Of a DNA stretch of 64,000 nucleotides, positions 50,659-60,017 are shown in pieces. Position numbers and translations under genes: made by a program. Every line of letters begins with the position of its first letter. Position 1 is the first letter of the stretch. The stretch lies in the NCBI RefSeq assembly GCF_001984155.1, contig NZ_MTQO01000035.1, positions 124,001 to 188,000 on the forward strand, read 5' to 3'. Source of the DNA: Actinosynnema sp. ALI-1.44. Lineage in GTDB: Bacteria > Actinomycetota > Actinomycetes > Mycobacteriales > Pseudonocardiaceae. A model generated the notes under the pieces. The model ran no database searches and was not told where the DNA came from. It was given only the letters and a program-made list of their open reading frames with translations.

Positions 50659-51273
50659 CTACCACTCGATACCGCGCTGGCCCTTCTGGCCGTCGTCCAT
50701 CGGGTGCTTGACCTTCGTCATCGTCACGACCATGTCGGCCGCGTCGATCAGCGCCTGCGGGGCGTGCCGTCCGGTGATCACCACGTGCTGGTGGCCTGGG
50801 CGGTCCCGCAGCGCCGTCACCACTTCGTCGACGTCCACCCAGCCCCAGTGCATCGGGTACGTGAACTCGTCGAGCACGTAGAACCCGTGCTGTTCGGCGG
50901 CGAGCCTGCGGGAGATCTCACGCCAGCCCTCCTGCGCCGCCGCCGCGTGGTCCTCCTCGGTCCCCTGCTTGCGGGTCCACGACCAGCCCTCGCCCATCTT
51001 GTGCCATTCGACCGGTCCGCCTTCGCCGGTCTGCTCGTGCAGCCGCCCGAGTGCTTTGAAGGCGTTCTCCTCCCCCACTTTCCACTTCGCCGACTTCACG
51101 AACTGGAACACGCCGATCGACCAGCCCTGGTTCCACCCGCGCAACGCCAGGCCGAACGCCGCCGTGGACTTGCCGCGCATCTCGCCCGTGTGCAGGACCA
51201 GCAACGGCCGGTTGCGGCGCTGCCGCGTGGTCAGGCCGTCCTGCGGGACGGCGACCGGTTTTCCCTGTGGCAC
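50659..51273 (-). CDS. cobO: Cob(I)yrinic acid a,c-diamide adenosyltransferase
   Basis: 204 aa, BtuR/CobO/CobP family. P-loop LLVLHTGEMRGKSTAAFGLA, then VFQFVKSAKWKVGEENAFKA, WSWTRKQGTEEDHAAA, YVLDEFTYPMHWGWVDVDEV and VVITGRHAPQALIDAADMVV. Transfers adenosyl from ATP to the cobalt of the corrin ring. Follows the chelatase gene by 12 bases; downstream it is cut off from cobB by the 5-kb insert. Confidence 0.94.
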   Translation of the reverse strand: MPQGKPVAVPQDGLTTRQRRNRPLLVLHTGEMRGKSTAAFGLALRGWNQGWSIGVFQFVKSAKWKVGEENAFKALGRLHEQTGEGGPVEWHKMGEGWSWTRKQGTEEDHAAAAQEGWREISRRLAAEQHGFYVLDEFTYPMHWGWVDVDEVVTALRDRPGHQHVVITGRHAPQALIDAADMVVTMTKVKHPMDDGQKGQRGIEW

Positions 51274-51285
51274 GCCTGATTCTCC

Positions 51286-53244
51286 TTACGCTGCTCGTGC
51301 TGCCCGGACCACACCCGAGACCTGGTCGGCCGACAGGTCCGCCAGGCGCAGGCACGTCCCGCCCAGCACCGCCGCCACCCTGGCCGCCAGACCCAGCCGG
51401 ACGTACCCCTCTTCGCAGTCGACCACGATGTTCGCGATGCCGTCCGCCGCGAGCATCCTGGCCGCGCGCAGGGCGTCGTCCATCGGGTCACGTCCGCCCG
51501 CTGCCTGCGTGGCCTTGCCGTCGGTCAGCAGCACCAGCAACGGGCGGCGGCGGGGATCACGGAGTCGTTCGGCGGCAAGGACTCGACGCACCTTCAGCAA
51601 CCCGTCGGCCAGTGGCGTGCGGCCACCTGTCCGCAGTCCTTTCAGCCGTGCCGCCGCCGCGTCCACCGAGGACGTCGGAGGCAACGCCACCTCCGCCGAG
51701 TTGCCTCGGAACGTGACCACGCCGACCTTGTCACGCCGCTGGTACGCGTCGCGCAGCAGCGACAGGACCGCGCCGGTCACAGCGGACATGCGTTTGCGGG
51801 CCGCCATCGAACCCGAGGCGTCGACGCAGAACAGCACGAGGTTGCTTTCCTTGCCCTCGCGGACGGCCAGCCTCACATCCTGCGAACGCAACACCAGGCC
51901 GGTGCCTGTCCGGCCTCGCAGCGCCTGGTGCGGCGCCGCGGCCGACAGCGTTCCGACAAGGTGCAGACCGTGTCCCTCGACTGTGGACGGGCGGACCGTG
52001 TGGCCGTTGCGTGCCGCCGCACGGGATCGGCGGCCAGGTGCGCCCTCGCCGATCCCGGGCACTTCGAGCACGCGGGCACGAAACGACGCCGCCGGAGGCA
52101 CCGGCGGCTTGTCCCCACCACCGCCACCGCCCGGTGGCTGTTCCGAGTCGGCCGGGGGCTGCTGTGCGTCGCTCGGGCTCTCGGCTCCGCCCCCATCTGG
52201 GCCGCCACCATCGGGGTCGTCGTCCGGCTCTGGCTCTTGCTCCTGCTCGGCGGCGTTCTGCAGGGCTTCCTGGAGTTGCTGCTCGTCCAGCCCCGGCTCG
52301 TCGAACGGGTCACGCCTACGCCTGTGCGGCAACGCCAGCCGTACCGCGACTTCGATGTCGTCGGAGTTGACGCTGTCCACGCCACGCCACGCGGCGTGCG
52401 CGACCGCCGCACGAGCGACCACGAGGTCCGCGCGCATGCCATCCACCTCGAAGGATGCGCACACCGACGCGATCCTGCGCAGTTCCGCGTCGGGCAACGA
52501 GATGTGCGGCAACGCGGTACGGGCCTTCACGATCTGCTCCGCCAGCTCAGCGTCGGCCGTGGTCCACTGCGCCGCGAAGCCCGCCGGGTCGGCCTCGAAC
52601 GCCAGCCTGCGCCGGATCACCTCGGTGCGTACCGCGACGTCACGCGACGCCACCACGTGCACTGTCAGCCCGAACCGGTCCAGCAGCTGCGGGCGCAGCT
52701 CGCCCTCCTCCGGGTTCATCGTCCCGACCAGCAGGAAGCTCGCCGCGTGGGAGATCGACACGCCTTCCCGCTCGACGTGCGCACGGCCCATCGCGGCCGC
52801 GTCGAGAAGCAGGTCGACCAGGTGGTCGTGCAGCAGGTTGACCTCGTCGACGTAAAGCACTCCCCGGTGCGCCGCCGCGAGCAGGCCGGGCTGGTAGGCC
52901 CGGACGCCCTCGGTCAGCGCGCGTTCCAGGTCGAGCGAACCGGCGAGCCTGTCCTCGGTCGCGCCGACGGGCAGTTCGACCAGACGCGCCGCGCGCTGGT
53001 CGACCCCGTCGTGCGGCGCGTCCGGGCAGGCCGGGTCGGGGTTGGCGGGATCGCAGGCGAACCGGCAGCCCGGCACGACGTCCACGGCGGGCAGCAAGGC
53101 CGCCAGCGCACGCACGATCGTGGACTTGGCTGTCCCCTTCTCGCCTCTGACCAGCACTCCCCCGATACCCGGGTGCACCGCGTTGAGCAACAGTGCCATC
53201 CGCAGGTCGTCGTGTCCGACGATGGCAGAGAACGGGAAGCGCAC
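51286..53244 (-). CDS. Putative cobaltochelatase subunit (magnesium-chelatase ChlI-ChlD fusion)
   Basis: 652 aa. AAA+ ChlI part: Walker [21 protein letters not shown], Walker [21 protein letters not shown], sensor [20 protein letters not shown]. An acidic/Pro-Gly linker (about 370-440, [16 protein letters not shown]) leads to a ChlD-type VWA domain with MIDAS motif [16 protein letters not shown] and [12 protein letters not shown]. The protein powers metal insertion into the corrin ring with a CobN-like subunit not in this window. GTG 53244 has AAGGA 7 bases upstream. Controlled by the upstream cobalamin riboswitch. Confidence 0.92.
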   Translation of the reverse strand: MRFPFSAIVGHDDLRMALLLNAVHPGIGGVLVRGEKGTAKSTIVRALAALLPAVDVVPGCRFACDPANPDPACPDAPHDGVDQRAARLVELPVGATEDRLAGSLDLERALTEGVRAYQPGLLAAAHRGVLYVDEVNLLHDHLVDLLLDAAAMGRAHVEREGVSISHAASFLLVGTMNPEEGELRPQLLDRFGLTVHVVASRDVAVRTEVIRRRLAFEADPAGFAAQWTTADAELAEQIVKARTALPHISLPDAELRRIASVCASFEVDGMRADLVVARAAVAHAAWRGVDSVNSDDIEVAVRLALPHRRRRDPFDEPGLDEQQLQEALQNAAEQEQEPEPDDDPDGGGPDGGGAESPSDAQQPPADSEQPPGGGGGGDKPPVPPAASFRARVLEVPGIGEGAPGRRSRAAARNGHTVRPSTVEGHGLHLVGTLSAAAPHQALRGRTGTGLVLRSQDVRLAVREGKESNLVLFCVDASGSMAARKRMSAVTGAVLSLLRDAYQRRDKVGVVTFRGNSAEVALPPTSSVDAAAARLKGLRTGGRTPLADGLLKVRRVLAAERLRDPRRRPLLVLLTDGKATQAAGGRDPMDDALRAARMLAADGIANIVVDCEEGYVRLGLAARVAAVLGGTCLRLADLSADQVSGVVRAARAA

Positions 53245-53294
53245 GGCACGATCCTTCCCCGGGTGTCCACGCCCGAAGTCGAAGCCACGGGCAC

Positions 53295-53415
53295 GCGGGC
53301 GCGTACCCGAGTGCGGGCGGAGTGTCTGGCTCCCAGGCTCGTCACCTGGTGACAGTGGCGGGACCGCACCGGATTCGCACCGGATTTCCTCCGCGTCGCA
53401 CCACAGGCCATCGTC
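53295..53415 (-). ncRNA. Cobalamin (AdoCbl) riboswitch
   Basis: On the minus strand the leader contains GGTGCGACGCGGAGGAAATC, CCGGTGCGAATCCGGTGCGG, TCCCGCCACTGTCACC and the B12-box region GGGAGCCAGACACTCCGC in the standard order of the cobalamin aptamer. It ends about 50 bases before the chelatase GTG. High cobalamin should repress the chelatase-cobO transcript. Boundaries are approximate. Confidence 0.93.
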
Positions 53416-53439
53416 GCATCCCGCGTGCCCGTAACCCAA

Positions 53440-53562
53440 CTAGGCGGGGCCGCGCGACAGGGCGCTCAGCCACGAGATCTTGCGGCCGATCTGCAACGTC
53501 ATCGCCGGGACCAGCAGCGATCGCACTATCAACGTGTCGAGCAACACACCGAAGGCCACATC
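53440..53562 (-). pseudogene. C-terminal remnant of an MMPL-family transporter
   Basis: About 40 codons match the extreme C-terminus of MmpL/RND transporters: VAFGVLLDTLIVRSLLVPAM, TLQIGRKISWLSALSRGPA, then a stop. Normal family members exceed 700 residues. Upstream sequence (53563-53578) runs straight into the stop of the DUF11 gene with no further similarity, so the rest of the gene is deleted. Confidence 0.75.
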
Positions 53563-53578
53563 ATCAACGCATGAGTCA

Positions 53579-54061
53579 CTAGCAGTACAGCGTCCGGACG
53601 GCAGGCGGCGGGAATCCACCACTACCGATGTAGTCGCACCTCACGCTGTCGGAGTCGTTGGCGCTGTCGGGGTCCAACGGAGTGCTCGCTGTCCGTGTCG
53701 CGGTGTTGGTGAAGTGCATGGGTGGCCCGCCGATCGCGAAGTAGGCAGTGAAGGAGATCTTCGCGGTGCCACCGACGGGTAGCGCGCCGAAGGGGCACGT
53801 CAGCGTGTCGGCCGCGCTGTCGAACGCGCACGGCGTCGGGAAAGTTGGCCCGCCGTCGGCGCCGAACCGCACAACGACCGTCGCGGAGGTGAGCGGTTCC
53901 GGTCCCTGGTTCGTGATCGACAGTTCGAAGTTGGCTCCGGGCAGGAGATACGTCGTCGACGTGACCGCGAGGTCGACGGAGATGTCAGCGGCCACGGGCA
54001 GCGGGGCGGTCGCGGCAGCGCCGAGAAGGGTCGCTGCGAGCAGTGCTGCGGTTGTCAACAC
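53579..54061 (-). CDS. Secreted DUF11-domain protein
   Basis: 160 aa. Signal peptide (LTTAALLAATLLGAAATAPL, about 1-28) followed by one DUF11 repeat: SVDLAVTSTTYLLPGANFEL, NQGPEPLTSATVVVRFGADG, FGALPVGGTAKISFTAYFAI, PDSANDSDSVRCDY. DUF11 domains are beta-sandwich cell-surface modules. GTG 54061 follows AAAGGA by 6 bases; a longer upstream frame lacks a signal peptide. Lies directly against the MMPL remnant. Confidence 0.8.
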   Translation of the reverse strand: MLTTAALLAATLLGAAATAPLPVAADISVDLAVTSTTYLLPGANFELSITNQGPEPLTSATVVVRFGADGGPTFPTPCAFDSAADTLTCPFGALPVGGTAKISFTAYFAIGGPPMHFTNTATRTASTPLDPDSANDSDSVRCDYIGSGGFPPPAVRTLYC

Positions 54062-54226
54062 GGTGGGTCCTTTCCTTTCGGCGGCACCCCTTCCGGACGA
54101 GGACCCCAGTATCGCTTCGGGCAGCGGCGCTGCCATCCACCCACCAGCGCAACACCGGGCGTGACAATCGCACACCCGCGGGACGCGGTCCGGCCGGTCC
54201 ACGCCGGGACCGGCCGGACACCCGTG

Positions 54227-56923
54227 CTACGGCAGGCGCCAGATCTGTGCGCCCGAGTTGTTGCAGTCGTAGATCTGCAACTGGGTTCCGTTGGCGGAAT
54301 TGCTGTTCGGCACGTCCAGGCACCGCCCGGACGGCGAGTTCACCAACGCGCCGTTCACCTTGGGCCACCACTGTTGTGCACCTGTGCCGTTGCAGTCCCA
54401 CAACTGGACCTTGGTTCCGTTGTCCCGCTTGCTGCCGGAAACATCCAGGCACCGGCCCGCCGCACGGACCGTGCCGTCCGACTTTAAGGTCCACTGCTGC
54501 GCGACCGAGCTGTTGCACTCCCACAGCCGCACGACGGAACCGCTGGACTGCGGCGGGTTCGCGTCGACGCACTTGCTCGCGAGGCCGGAGATCAGGCCGG
54601 TCCTCGGGGTCGCCGGGCCTACGTCGAACGACGGCGGCGCGTCCGCGGGCGCGCTGCCCCACGAGGTGTTCGGACCCGCGCCGAGCGTGAAGTCCAGCGT
54701 GCCACCGTTGGCCACAATGGACTCAGGCAGCCAGGCGCGGTTCGATGCCTGACCGTTCACCCGCAGGCTCTGCACGTACTTGTTCGTGTCCGACGCGCCT
54801 GGGGCGTTGACGCTGATGGTCTTGCCGTTGCCCCTGCTGATCGTGACACTGGCGAACTGCGGGCTGGCCAGCACGAGCTCGGACCGGCCCGGCGCCTGCG
54901 GGTACATGCCCAGCGCGGCCCACACCGCCCACGAGGACATCTGCCCGAGGTCGTCGTTGCCGACGATGCCTTCCGGCGCCGGTTTGAACAACGTCGTCAG
55001 CGCCCGCCGGACCACGTCCTGCGTCTTGTACGGCACGCCCGCGTACGCGTACGCCCACGGGGTGTTGAGCGTCGGCTCGTTGCCCAGGTAGGCCATGTTC
55101 TTGTTCGGTCCGGCGTTCAGCTCGGTGAAGAACGAGTCCAACCTGGACACCACAGGAGCGTTCCCGCCCATGGCGTCGAACAGGCCACGGTGGTTGTAGG
55201 GCACCATCCACGCGTACTGGCCGCCGTTGCCTTCCACGAACTCGTTCTGCTGCGTCGGGCTGAAGCCCGGGAAGGTCGTGTCGGTGTTGCGCGGCTGGAG
55301 GTACTTGTTGCCCGATTCGAAGAGGTTGCGCCAGTTCTGGGCGCGGCGCAGGAAGTTCTCGGCTGTCGCCTGGTCACCCAGGCGAGCGGCGAACTGGGAG
55401 ATGGCGAAGTCGGCACTGGTGTACTCCAGCGTGGTCGACGCCGAACCCCAGACGTCCCCGAGGCCAGTCGGCACGTAGCCGTACTGGTTGTACTGCAACC
55501 AGCCCGGCCGCTGGCGGACATCGTTGACACCCGCCACGATCCGGCGCAGGCCGTCGACCGCGTCGAAGTTGGTCGCCCCGAACGCGTGCATGGTGGCGAT
55601 GATCGCGGACACCGGGTCGCCGTTCATCACGCCCGTACCGCCGTTGGCCACGGTCCAACGGTCGAAGTACCCGCCGTATTTCCCCTGGTCGACCGCGGAC
55701 TGGGCGATGTCGGCCGCTTCGGCGGGCGCGATCAGGGCGATCAGGGCCACCTGGGACCGGTAGACGTCCCAGCCGGAGAAGTTCGCGTACTGCGCGCGTC
55801 CGTTGGCCACCGTGTGGACCTGCTTGTCGAAGCCGGCGAACCTGCCGTCCACGTCGCTGAACACGTTGGGGTGCAACAACGAGTGGTAGAGCGCGGTGTA
55901 GAACGTTCGCAGCTGCGCGTCGGTTCCGCCGGTGACGTTGATCCGGCCGAGCAGCCCGTTCCACGCGTCGCGCGTGCCGGTCTTGATCTCGTCGAAGCTC
56001 CTGGTGCCCTGCTCGGCACTGAGGTTGGCCTTCGCGCCGTCGAGGCTGACGAACGAGATCCCCACCCGCGCGGTGACCGTGGTGGCGTTGAAGGACACGA
56101 ACGCCGACGCCGCCAACGGCGTCACGTCGCTCGTGGCCGCCGGGCCCTTGCGGGTTTCCACGCCCTTGGGCTGCGATGGGACGCTACCCGTGCCGCGGCC
56201 TTCGATCGTCTTGCGGCTCTCGTCGACCTTGCCGTCCGCGCCCGCGACACCCGATGTCGCGAAGGGAGTGTCGAACACGGCATGGAAGTGGATGCGGTAC
56301 CGGTTGCCCGCGCCGCAGAACCCGCCGCCGTCGGTGTAGCCGGACAACGTGTTGGCGCCGATGGTGATCGAACCGCTGGCCGAGTTGAACGCCTTGCCCG
56401 CGTCCACCGACAACGAGGCCCGTTGCCCTGCGGGATAGGTGAACCGGGCCATGCCCGTACGGGTCGTCGTGGTCAGTTCGGTGCGCAGGCCGTTGTCGAA
56501 CTTCACCGAGTAGTAGCCGGGTGAGGCGGACTCGTTGGCGTGCGAGAACGTGTAGTTGCCGACCGGGCTCGTGCCCAGCGCCGGCATGAACGGGATGTTG
56601 CCGAAGTCGCTGCAACCGGGGCCGGAGATGTGGGTCAGGCTGAAGCCCTTGATGCGGTTGTCGTCGTAGTGGTAGCCACCGTGCTGGTGCAGCACGGTGT
56701 CCGGGCTCCACTGCATCATCCCGAACGGAGCGTCCGCGCCGGGGAAGGTGTTGCCCGCGCCGCCGCCGTGCCCGAAGTCCGGGCCACCGGGTTTGGTTCC
56801 GACGAACGGATTGACGTACTGAGCGGGATCGTTCACAGCCAGTCTGGAAGGAGCGGCGGCTGCTGGTACGGCGGCGAACGTGAGCGCCGCCGCGAAGCCT
56901 AAGGCCGCGGCGAATACACGCAT
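54227..56923 (-). CDS. Secreted GH92 alpha-1,2-mannosidase with ricin-type lectin domain
   Basis: 898 aa. Signal peptide 1-24. GH92 N-terminal beta domain (PFVGTKPGGPDFGHGGGAGN, FSLTHISGPGCSDFGNIPFM) and (alpha/alpha)6 catalytic domain with HPNVFSDVDGRFAGFD, NFSGWDVYRSQVALI, LEYTSADFAISQFA, ESGNKYLQPR, NGGQYAWMVPYNHRGLFDAM, GNDDLGQMSSWAVWAALGMY (general acid/base Glu/Asp region). The last ~130 residues are a ricin B-lectin/CBM13 with three QxW repeats (QQWTL, QQWWP, QIWRL). Trims alpha-mannosides from glycoproteins or fungal mannan. ATG after AGGAGAAGCC. Confidence 0.92.
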   Translation of the reverse strand: MRVFAAALGFAAALTFAAVPAAAAPSRLAVNDPAQYVNPFVGTKPGGPDFGHGGGAGNTFPGADAPFGMMQWSPDTVLHQHGGYHYDDNRIKGFSLTHISGPGCSDFGNIPFMPALGTSPVGNYTFSHANESASPGYYSVKFDNGLRTELTTTTRTGMARFTYPAGQRASLSVDAGKAFNSASGSITIGANTLSGYTDGGGFCGAGNRYRIHFHAVFDTPFATSGVAGADGKVDESRKTIEGRGTGSVPSQPKGVETRKGPAATSDVTPLAASAFVSFNATTVTARVGISFVSLDGAKANLSAEQGTRSFDEIKTGTRDAWNGLLGRINVTGGTDAQLRTFYTALYHSLLHPNVFSDVDGRFAGFDKQVHTVANGRAQYANFSGWDVYRSQVALIALIAPAEAADIAQSAVDQGKYGGYFDRWTVANGGTGVMNGDPVSAIIATMHAFGATNFDAVDGLRRIVAGVNDVRQRPGWLQYNQYGYVPTGLGDVWGSASTTLEYTSADFAISQFAARLGDQATAENFLRRAQNWRNLFESGNKYLQPRNTDTTFPGFSPTQQNEFVEGNGGQYAWMVPYNHRGLFDAMGGNAPVVSRLDSFFTELNAGPNKNMAYLGNEPTLNTPWAYAYAGVPYKTQDVVRRALTTLFKPAPEGIVGNDDLGQMSSWAVWAALGMYPQAPGRSELVLASPQFASVTISRGNGKTISVNAPGASDTNKYVQSLRVNGQASNRAWLPESIVANGGTLDFTLGAGPNTSWGSAPADAPPSFDVGPATPRTGLISGLASKCVDANPPQSSGSVVRLWECNSSVAQQWTLKSDGTVRAAGRCLDVSGSKRDNGTKVQLWDCNGTGAQQWWPKVNGALVNSPSGRCLDVPNSNSANGTQLQIYDCNNSGAQIWRLP

Positions 56924-56946
56924 GGCTTCTCCTGCAGGATGGAGGG

Positions 56947-56960
56947 TGACAACGTTGTCA
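56947..56960. promoter_or_regulatory. LacI-type operator palindrome upstream of GH92 gene
   Basis: TGACAACGTTGTCA is a perfect 14-bp palindrome with the central CG typical of LacI/GalR operators, 23 bases upstream of the mannosidase start. A LacI-family sugar regulator (not in this window) probably represses the gene. Confidence 0.6.
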
Positions 56961-57015
56961 ACACTCATTTTCGCAGCCCGGAAAGCGCTGGGAAACCACC
57001 GCTCGGCTTAACCCG

Positions 57016-58536
57016 TCAGGGCGCGCCCGGCGGGAGAACGGGAAGGCCCGACGGCGCCCCCTCCGCCAGCAGGCCACGCAGGACATCGGTGTCCATGTGC
57101 TCGGCGACCAGATCACCGAGCAGGTCGAGTTGCGCCTCACGGGCGGCGGCGAAGGAGGTGCCCGGCGCCGCGCGGAATCCCGACCGTCCCGCGTGGCCCG
57201 CCGCCCAGTCCAGCAACGCGCGGCGGGGCTCGTCGTTCTCCAGCAGGCCATGCCAGTGCGTGCCCGCGACCGCACCACTGAGTACACCTTCGGGGGTACC
57301 GTCCGACAGCGTCACCAGGCCGTCGGCGGGCTGGTCGACGACCGTGCCGTGGTGGATCTCGTATCCCGTCGCCGGGTGGCCGAGAACGAACCCGTCCGGG
57401 CGGCGCAGGATCTTGTCCCGCCGGAACTCGAACTCCACGTCGAGCAGACCCAGGCCGGGCACGGCCCCGGCGCCGGATTCATACGAATCAGTGATCTTCG
57501 TGCCCAGCATCTGGAACCCGCCGCAGATGCCGAGCACCGGCAGCCCGCGCCGGGCGTGGTCGGCGACGGCGTCGGCGAGGCCGTTGCGCCGCAACCACTC
57601 CAGGTCGTGCACGGTGGCCTTCGAGCCGGGCAGGACGACGAGGTCGGCGTCCGCCAGACGGGACGGCTCCGTCACGAACCGCACCGACACACCAGGTTCG
57701 CACGCCAGCGCCTCGACGTCGGTGCCGTTGGAGATCCTGGGCAGCCGCACGACGGCCACGCGCAGCCACTGCTCCCCCACTGGCGGGCGCGGTCTGCCCA
57801 CCACGCCGTCGGCGGTGTACGACAGCGAGTCCTCCGCGTCCAGCCAGAGGTCCACGTTCCACGGCAGCACACCGAGCACGCGCCGCCCGGTGAGGCCCCT
57901 GAGCTGGTCCAGACCGGGGCGCAGCAGCGCGGGGTCGCCGCGGAACTTGTTGATCACGAAGCCCGCGACAAGCGCTTGGTCGGCGGGTGAGAGCAGCGCG
58001 ACCGTGCCGTACAGGTGGGCGAACACGCCGCCGCGGTCGATGTCGCCGACAACGATGACGGGCAGGTCCGCGGCCCTGGCCAGTCCCATGTTGGCGATGT
58101 CGTCGCGACGCAGGTTGATCTCCGTCGGCGACCCGGCGCCCTCGCACACGACCACGTCGTACTCGGCACGCAGGCCTTCCAAAGTGGAGAGCACCGTCTG
58201 GAACAGCTCGGGCTTGCGGTCCCGATAGGACAACGCGGTGCTCTGCCCGATCACCTTGCCCAGCAGGACCACCTGCGACGTGCGGTCGCCGCCGGGTTTG
58301 AGCAGGACGGGGTTGAACCGGACACTCGGGACGAGCCCGGCAGCCGCGGCCTGCAGTGCCTGCGCCCGGCCGATCTCCCCGCCGTCCGGGGTGACCACGG
58401 AGTTGTTGGACATGTTCTGCGCCTTGAACGGCGCGACCCGGACACCTTGCCGCGCCAGCCACCGGCACAGGCCCGCGACCAGCACACTCTTGCCCGCGTC
58501 CGACGACGTCCCGGCTACCAACAGGCCTCCGCTCAC
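57016..58536 (-). CDS. cobQ: Cobyric acid synthase
   Basis: 506 aa. P-loop [76 protein letters not shown]-terminal glutamine amidotransferase with cysteine in [11 protein letters not shown] and histidine in [10 protein letters not shown]. It amidates positions b, d, e and g of adenosylcobyrinic a,c-diamide. GTG 58536 fits the family start. It is separated from the main cobalamin locus by the mannosidase region and no riboswitch is seen before it. Confidence 0.94.
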   Translation of the reverse strand: MSGGLLVAGTSSDAGKSVLVAGLCRWLARQGVRVAPFKAQNMSNNSVVTPDGGEIGRAQALQAAAAGLVPSVRFNPVLLKPGGDRTSQVVLLGKVIGQSTALSYRDRKPELFQTVLSTLEGLRAEYDVVVCEGAGSPTEINLRRDDIANMGLARAADLPVIVVGDIDRGGVFAHLYGTVALLSPADQALVAGFVINKFRGDPALLRPGLDQLRGLTGRRVLGVLPWNVDLWLDAEDSLSYTADGVVGRPRPPVGEQWLRVAVVRLPRISNGTDVEALACEPGVSVRFVTEPSRLADADLVVLPGSKATVHDLEWLRRNGLADAVADHARRGLPVLGICGGFQMLGTKITDSYESGAGAVPGLGLLDVEFEFRRDKILRRPDGFVLGHPATGYEIHHGTVVDQPADGLVTLSDGTPEGVLSGAVAGTHWHGLLENDEPRRALLDWAAGHAGRSGFRAAPGTSFAAAREAQLDLLGDLVAEHMDTDVLRGLLAEGAPSGLPVLPPGAP

Positions 58537-58586
58537 CCGGCGAACCCTATCGGGATAGTGTCTTGACACCCCTGGAGCACACATGT

Positions 58587-58602
58587 TCGAACACGTGTTC
58601 TA
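58587..58602. promoter_or_regulatory. Candidate SOS box (LexA site)
   Basis: TCGAAC-ACGT-GTTCTA differs from the actinobacterial LexA consensus TCGAACNNNNGTTCGA at one position. It lies 41 bases upstream of the DUF6319 gene and 50 bases upstream of cobQ on the other strand. Confidence 0.5.
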
Positions 58603-58642
58603 GGATGCATTACCCCCTCCACGTGACCACGAAAGGACCAGG

Positions 58643-59077
58643 ATGACCGCTCCAACCGCCGAGGCGGCTACTAGCGCTCCCGGTGACGAGGAGGTGCCTG
58701 CCTCGACCAACGAAGAGGGCACCGAAGCGACTGCTGAGGAGACTCCAGTGGTTGAGGAAAAGCCCAAGCGCGCCGCTCGGACCAAGAGCACCGCGAAGAA
58801 GACCCGCACTGTCGAGCTCACGCTGACCGTGACGGGCACACTCGACGGCAACTGGCAGGCCGACCTGATGCACGGCACGTCCCGTGTCGTGCAGGGCCTC
58901 TCCATCCCCGCCGCCGCGGTCGCCAAGGCCGCGCAGGAGCTGCACCCGGAGATCGCAGAGAAGATCGAAGAGGTGATCAACGCCGCCCGCGAGCAGCACG
59001 AGTCGCGGCTGCGTGAACTCGAGGAGGAGATGGCCAAGGTCAAGCAGGCCCTCGCCGACCTCGGCGAAGACGCCTGA
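58643..59077 (+). CDS. DUF6319-like protein
   Basis: 144 aa. Disordered acidic N-terminus (1-40, ENEEGTEATAEETPVVEEKP type), a basic patch (KPKRAARTKSTAKKTRT), a short conserved beta core VELTLTVTGTLDGNWQADLM, and a C-terminal coiled coil (IEEVINAAREQHESRLRELE, EEEMAKVKQALADLGED). The basic patch could contact nucleic acid. Resembles actinobacterial DUF6319; function unknown. GAAAGGACCAGG precedes the ATG. The SOS-like box suggests DNA-damage control. Confidence 0.78.
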   Translation: MTAPTAEAATSAPGDEEVPASTNEEGTEATAEETPVVEEKPKRAARTKSTAKKTRTVELTLTVTGTLDGNWQADLMHGTSRVVQGLSIPAAAVAKAAQELHPEIAEKIEEVINAAREQHESRLRELEEEMAKVKQALADLGEDA

Positions 59078-59096
59078 CGACCCCGCATCCGCCGCC

Positions 59097-59119
59097 GGCG
59101 CGTCCCGTGGGGACGCGCC
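59097..59119 (+). terminator. Hairpin after the DUF6319 gene
   Basis: GGCGCGTCCC-GTG-GGGACGCGCC: perfect 10-bp arms, loop 3, 20 bases after the stop. No U-tract, as usual in high-GC actinomycetes. The remaining gap to 59249 shows nothing else. Confidence 0.6.
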
Positions 59120-59249
59120 AGCGGTGGCGTGTGTCAAGGGCGCCGCACGATCCGAGCGGCCCACTCGTCGCCCGCCTCGCGCAGCCGGGCCACCACGTCG
59201 GCTCGCCGGACCGGGAGACGGACGGAACTCTACTGGCACACCACTTGCG

Positions 59250-60017
59250 CTACGGGCGGTTCAGCCGGTGCTGGATCGCGTCGAAGAAGGCCGTCTTGGC
59301 GATGGTGTACTTGTCGTAGTTCGTTTCGCCCGCGTTGGCTTCGACCAGGCCGCGCTTCATCCGTTCGTAGTCGCCGCGCAGGGTTTCGTCGGAACGCAAC
59401 AGGTCACGGAACCGGGTCGTGTAGTGCCACCAGGGCGAATCGAGTTGGCGGACGTGCAGGATGGCGTACTGCCCGGGATCAGCCGAGGCGAAAAGCCTTT
59501 TCTCCCAGAAGTTCCCGGCACCCCTCGGGTTGTCCCGCAACACGCCGGGCGAGTTCGGGGCGATCTTGGCCACGTCCACGAACCCCGCTCGGGCCACGGC
59601 GGCGTCGATACCGTCGACGTCCCGCAGCGACGGGACGCCGATCTGCAGGTCGACGATGGGTTTCGCGGCCAGGCCCTGGACCGAGGTCGAGCCGATGTGG
59701 TCCCACGCGTAGTCCGGCCTGGCCACGAACCGGGCCAGTCGCCGCAGCAGCCTGTCCGCGGTCACGGCCCACTCCGGGTTGTGCGGCTCAAGGCGCGGGG
59801 CACCGAACCGGGCGACCCTGCCGTCCGCCAGGTTGCCGACGAGCAGGGACAGCCGGGTCTCCCACAGCTCATCGATATCCTTTGTGGACGCCACGACCAC
59901 GTCCGCGGCCGCCGACGGCTCCCCCACCGCGATCACCAGACCCGCGTCGTCGGCATCCGTCCACGTGACGCCCGGGTATCGCCTGTCCGGTTCCGCACCG
60001 ATCAGCGCCAGTCTCAC
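59250..60017 (-). CDS. GrpB/UPF0157-family protein
   Basis: 255 aa. Residues about 75-250 form a GrpB nucleotidyltransferase-fold domain: RLEPHNPEWAVTADRLLRR, WDHIGSTSVQGLAAKPIVDL, YAILHVRQLDSPWWHYTTRF. The N-terminal ~75 residues (MRLALIGAEPDRRYPGVTWT, ADVVVASTKDIDELWE) are an extra domain not present in short GrpB proteins, possibly Rossmann-like. The GTG start overlaps the MBL-fold gene by 4 bases, so it is last in a three-gene operon. Activity unknown. Confidence 0.85.
   Translation of the reverse strand: MRLALIGAEPDRRYPGVTWTDADDAGLVIAVGEPSAAADVVVASTKDIDELWETRLSLLVGNLADGRVARFGAPRLEPHNPEWAVTADRLLRRLARFVARPDYAWDHIGSTSVQGLAAKPIVDLQIGVPSLRDVDGIDAAVARAGFVDVAKIAPNSPGVLRDNPRGAGNFWEKRLFASADPGQYAILHVRQLDSPWWHYTTRFRDLLRSDETLRGDYERMKRGLVEANAGETNYDKYTIAKTAFFDAIQHRLNRP

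Noticed and set aside
52011-53352. Plus-strand frames opposite the chelatase gene and riboswitch
   Set aside because: Arg/Pro-rich shadow frames; the region is explained by the chelatase and the cobalamin aptamer on the minus strand.
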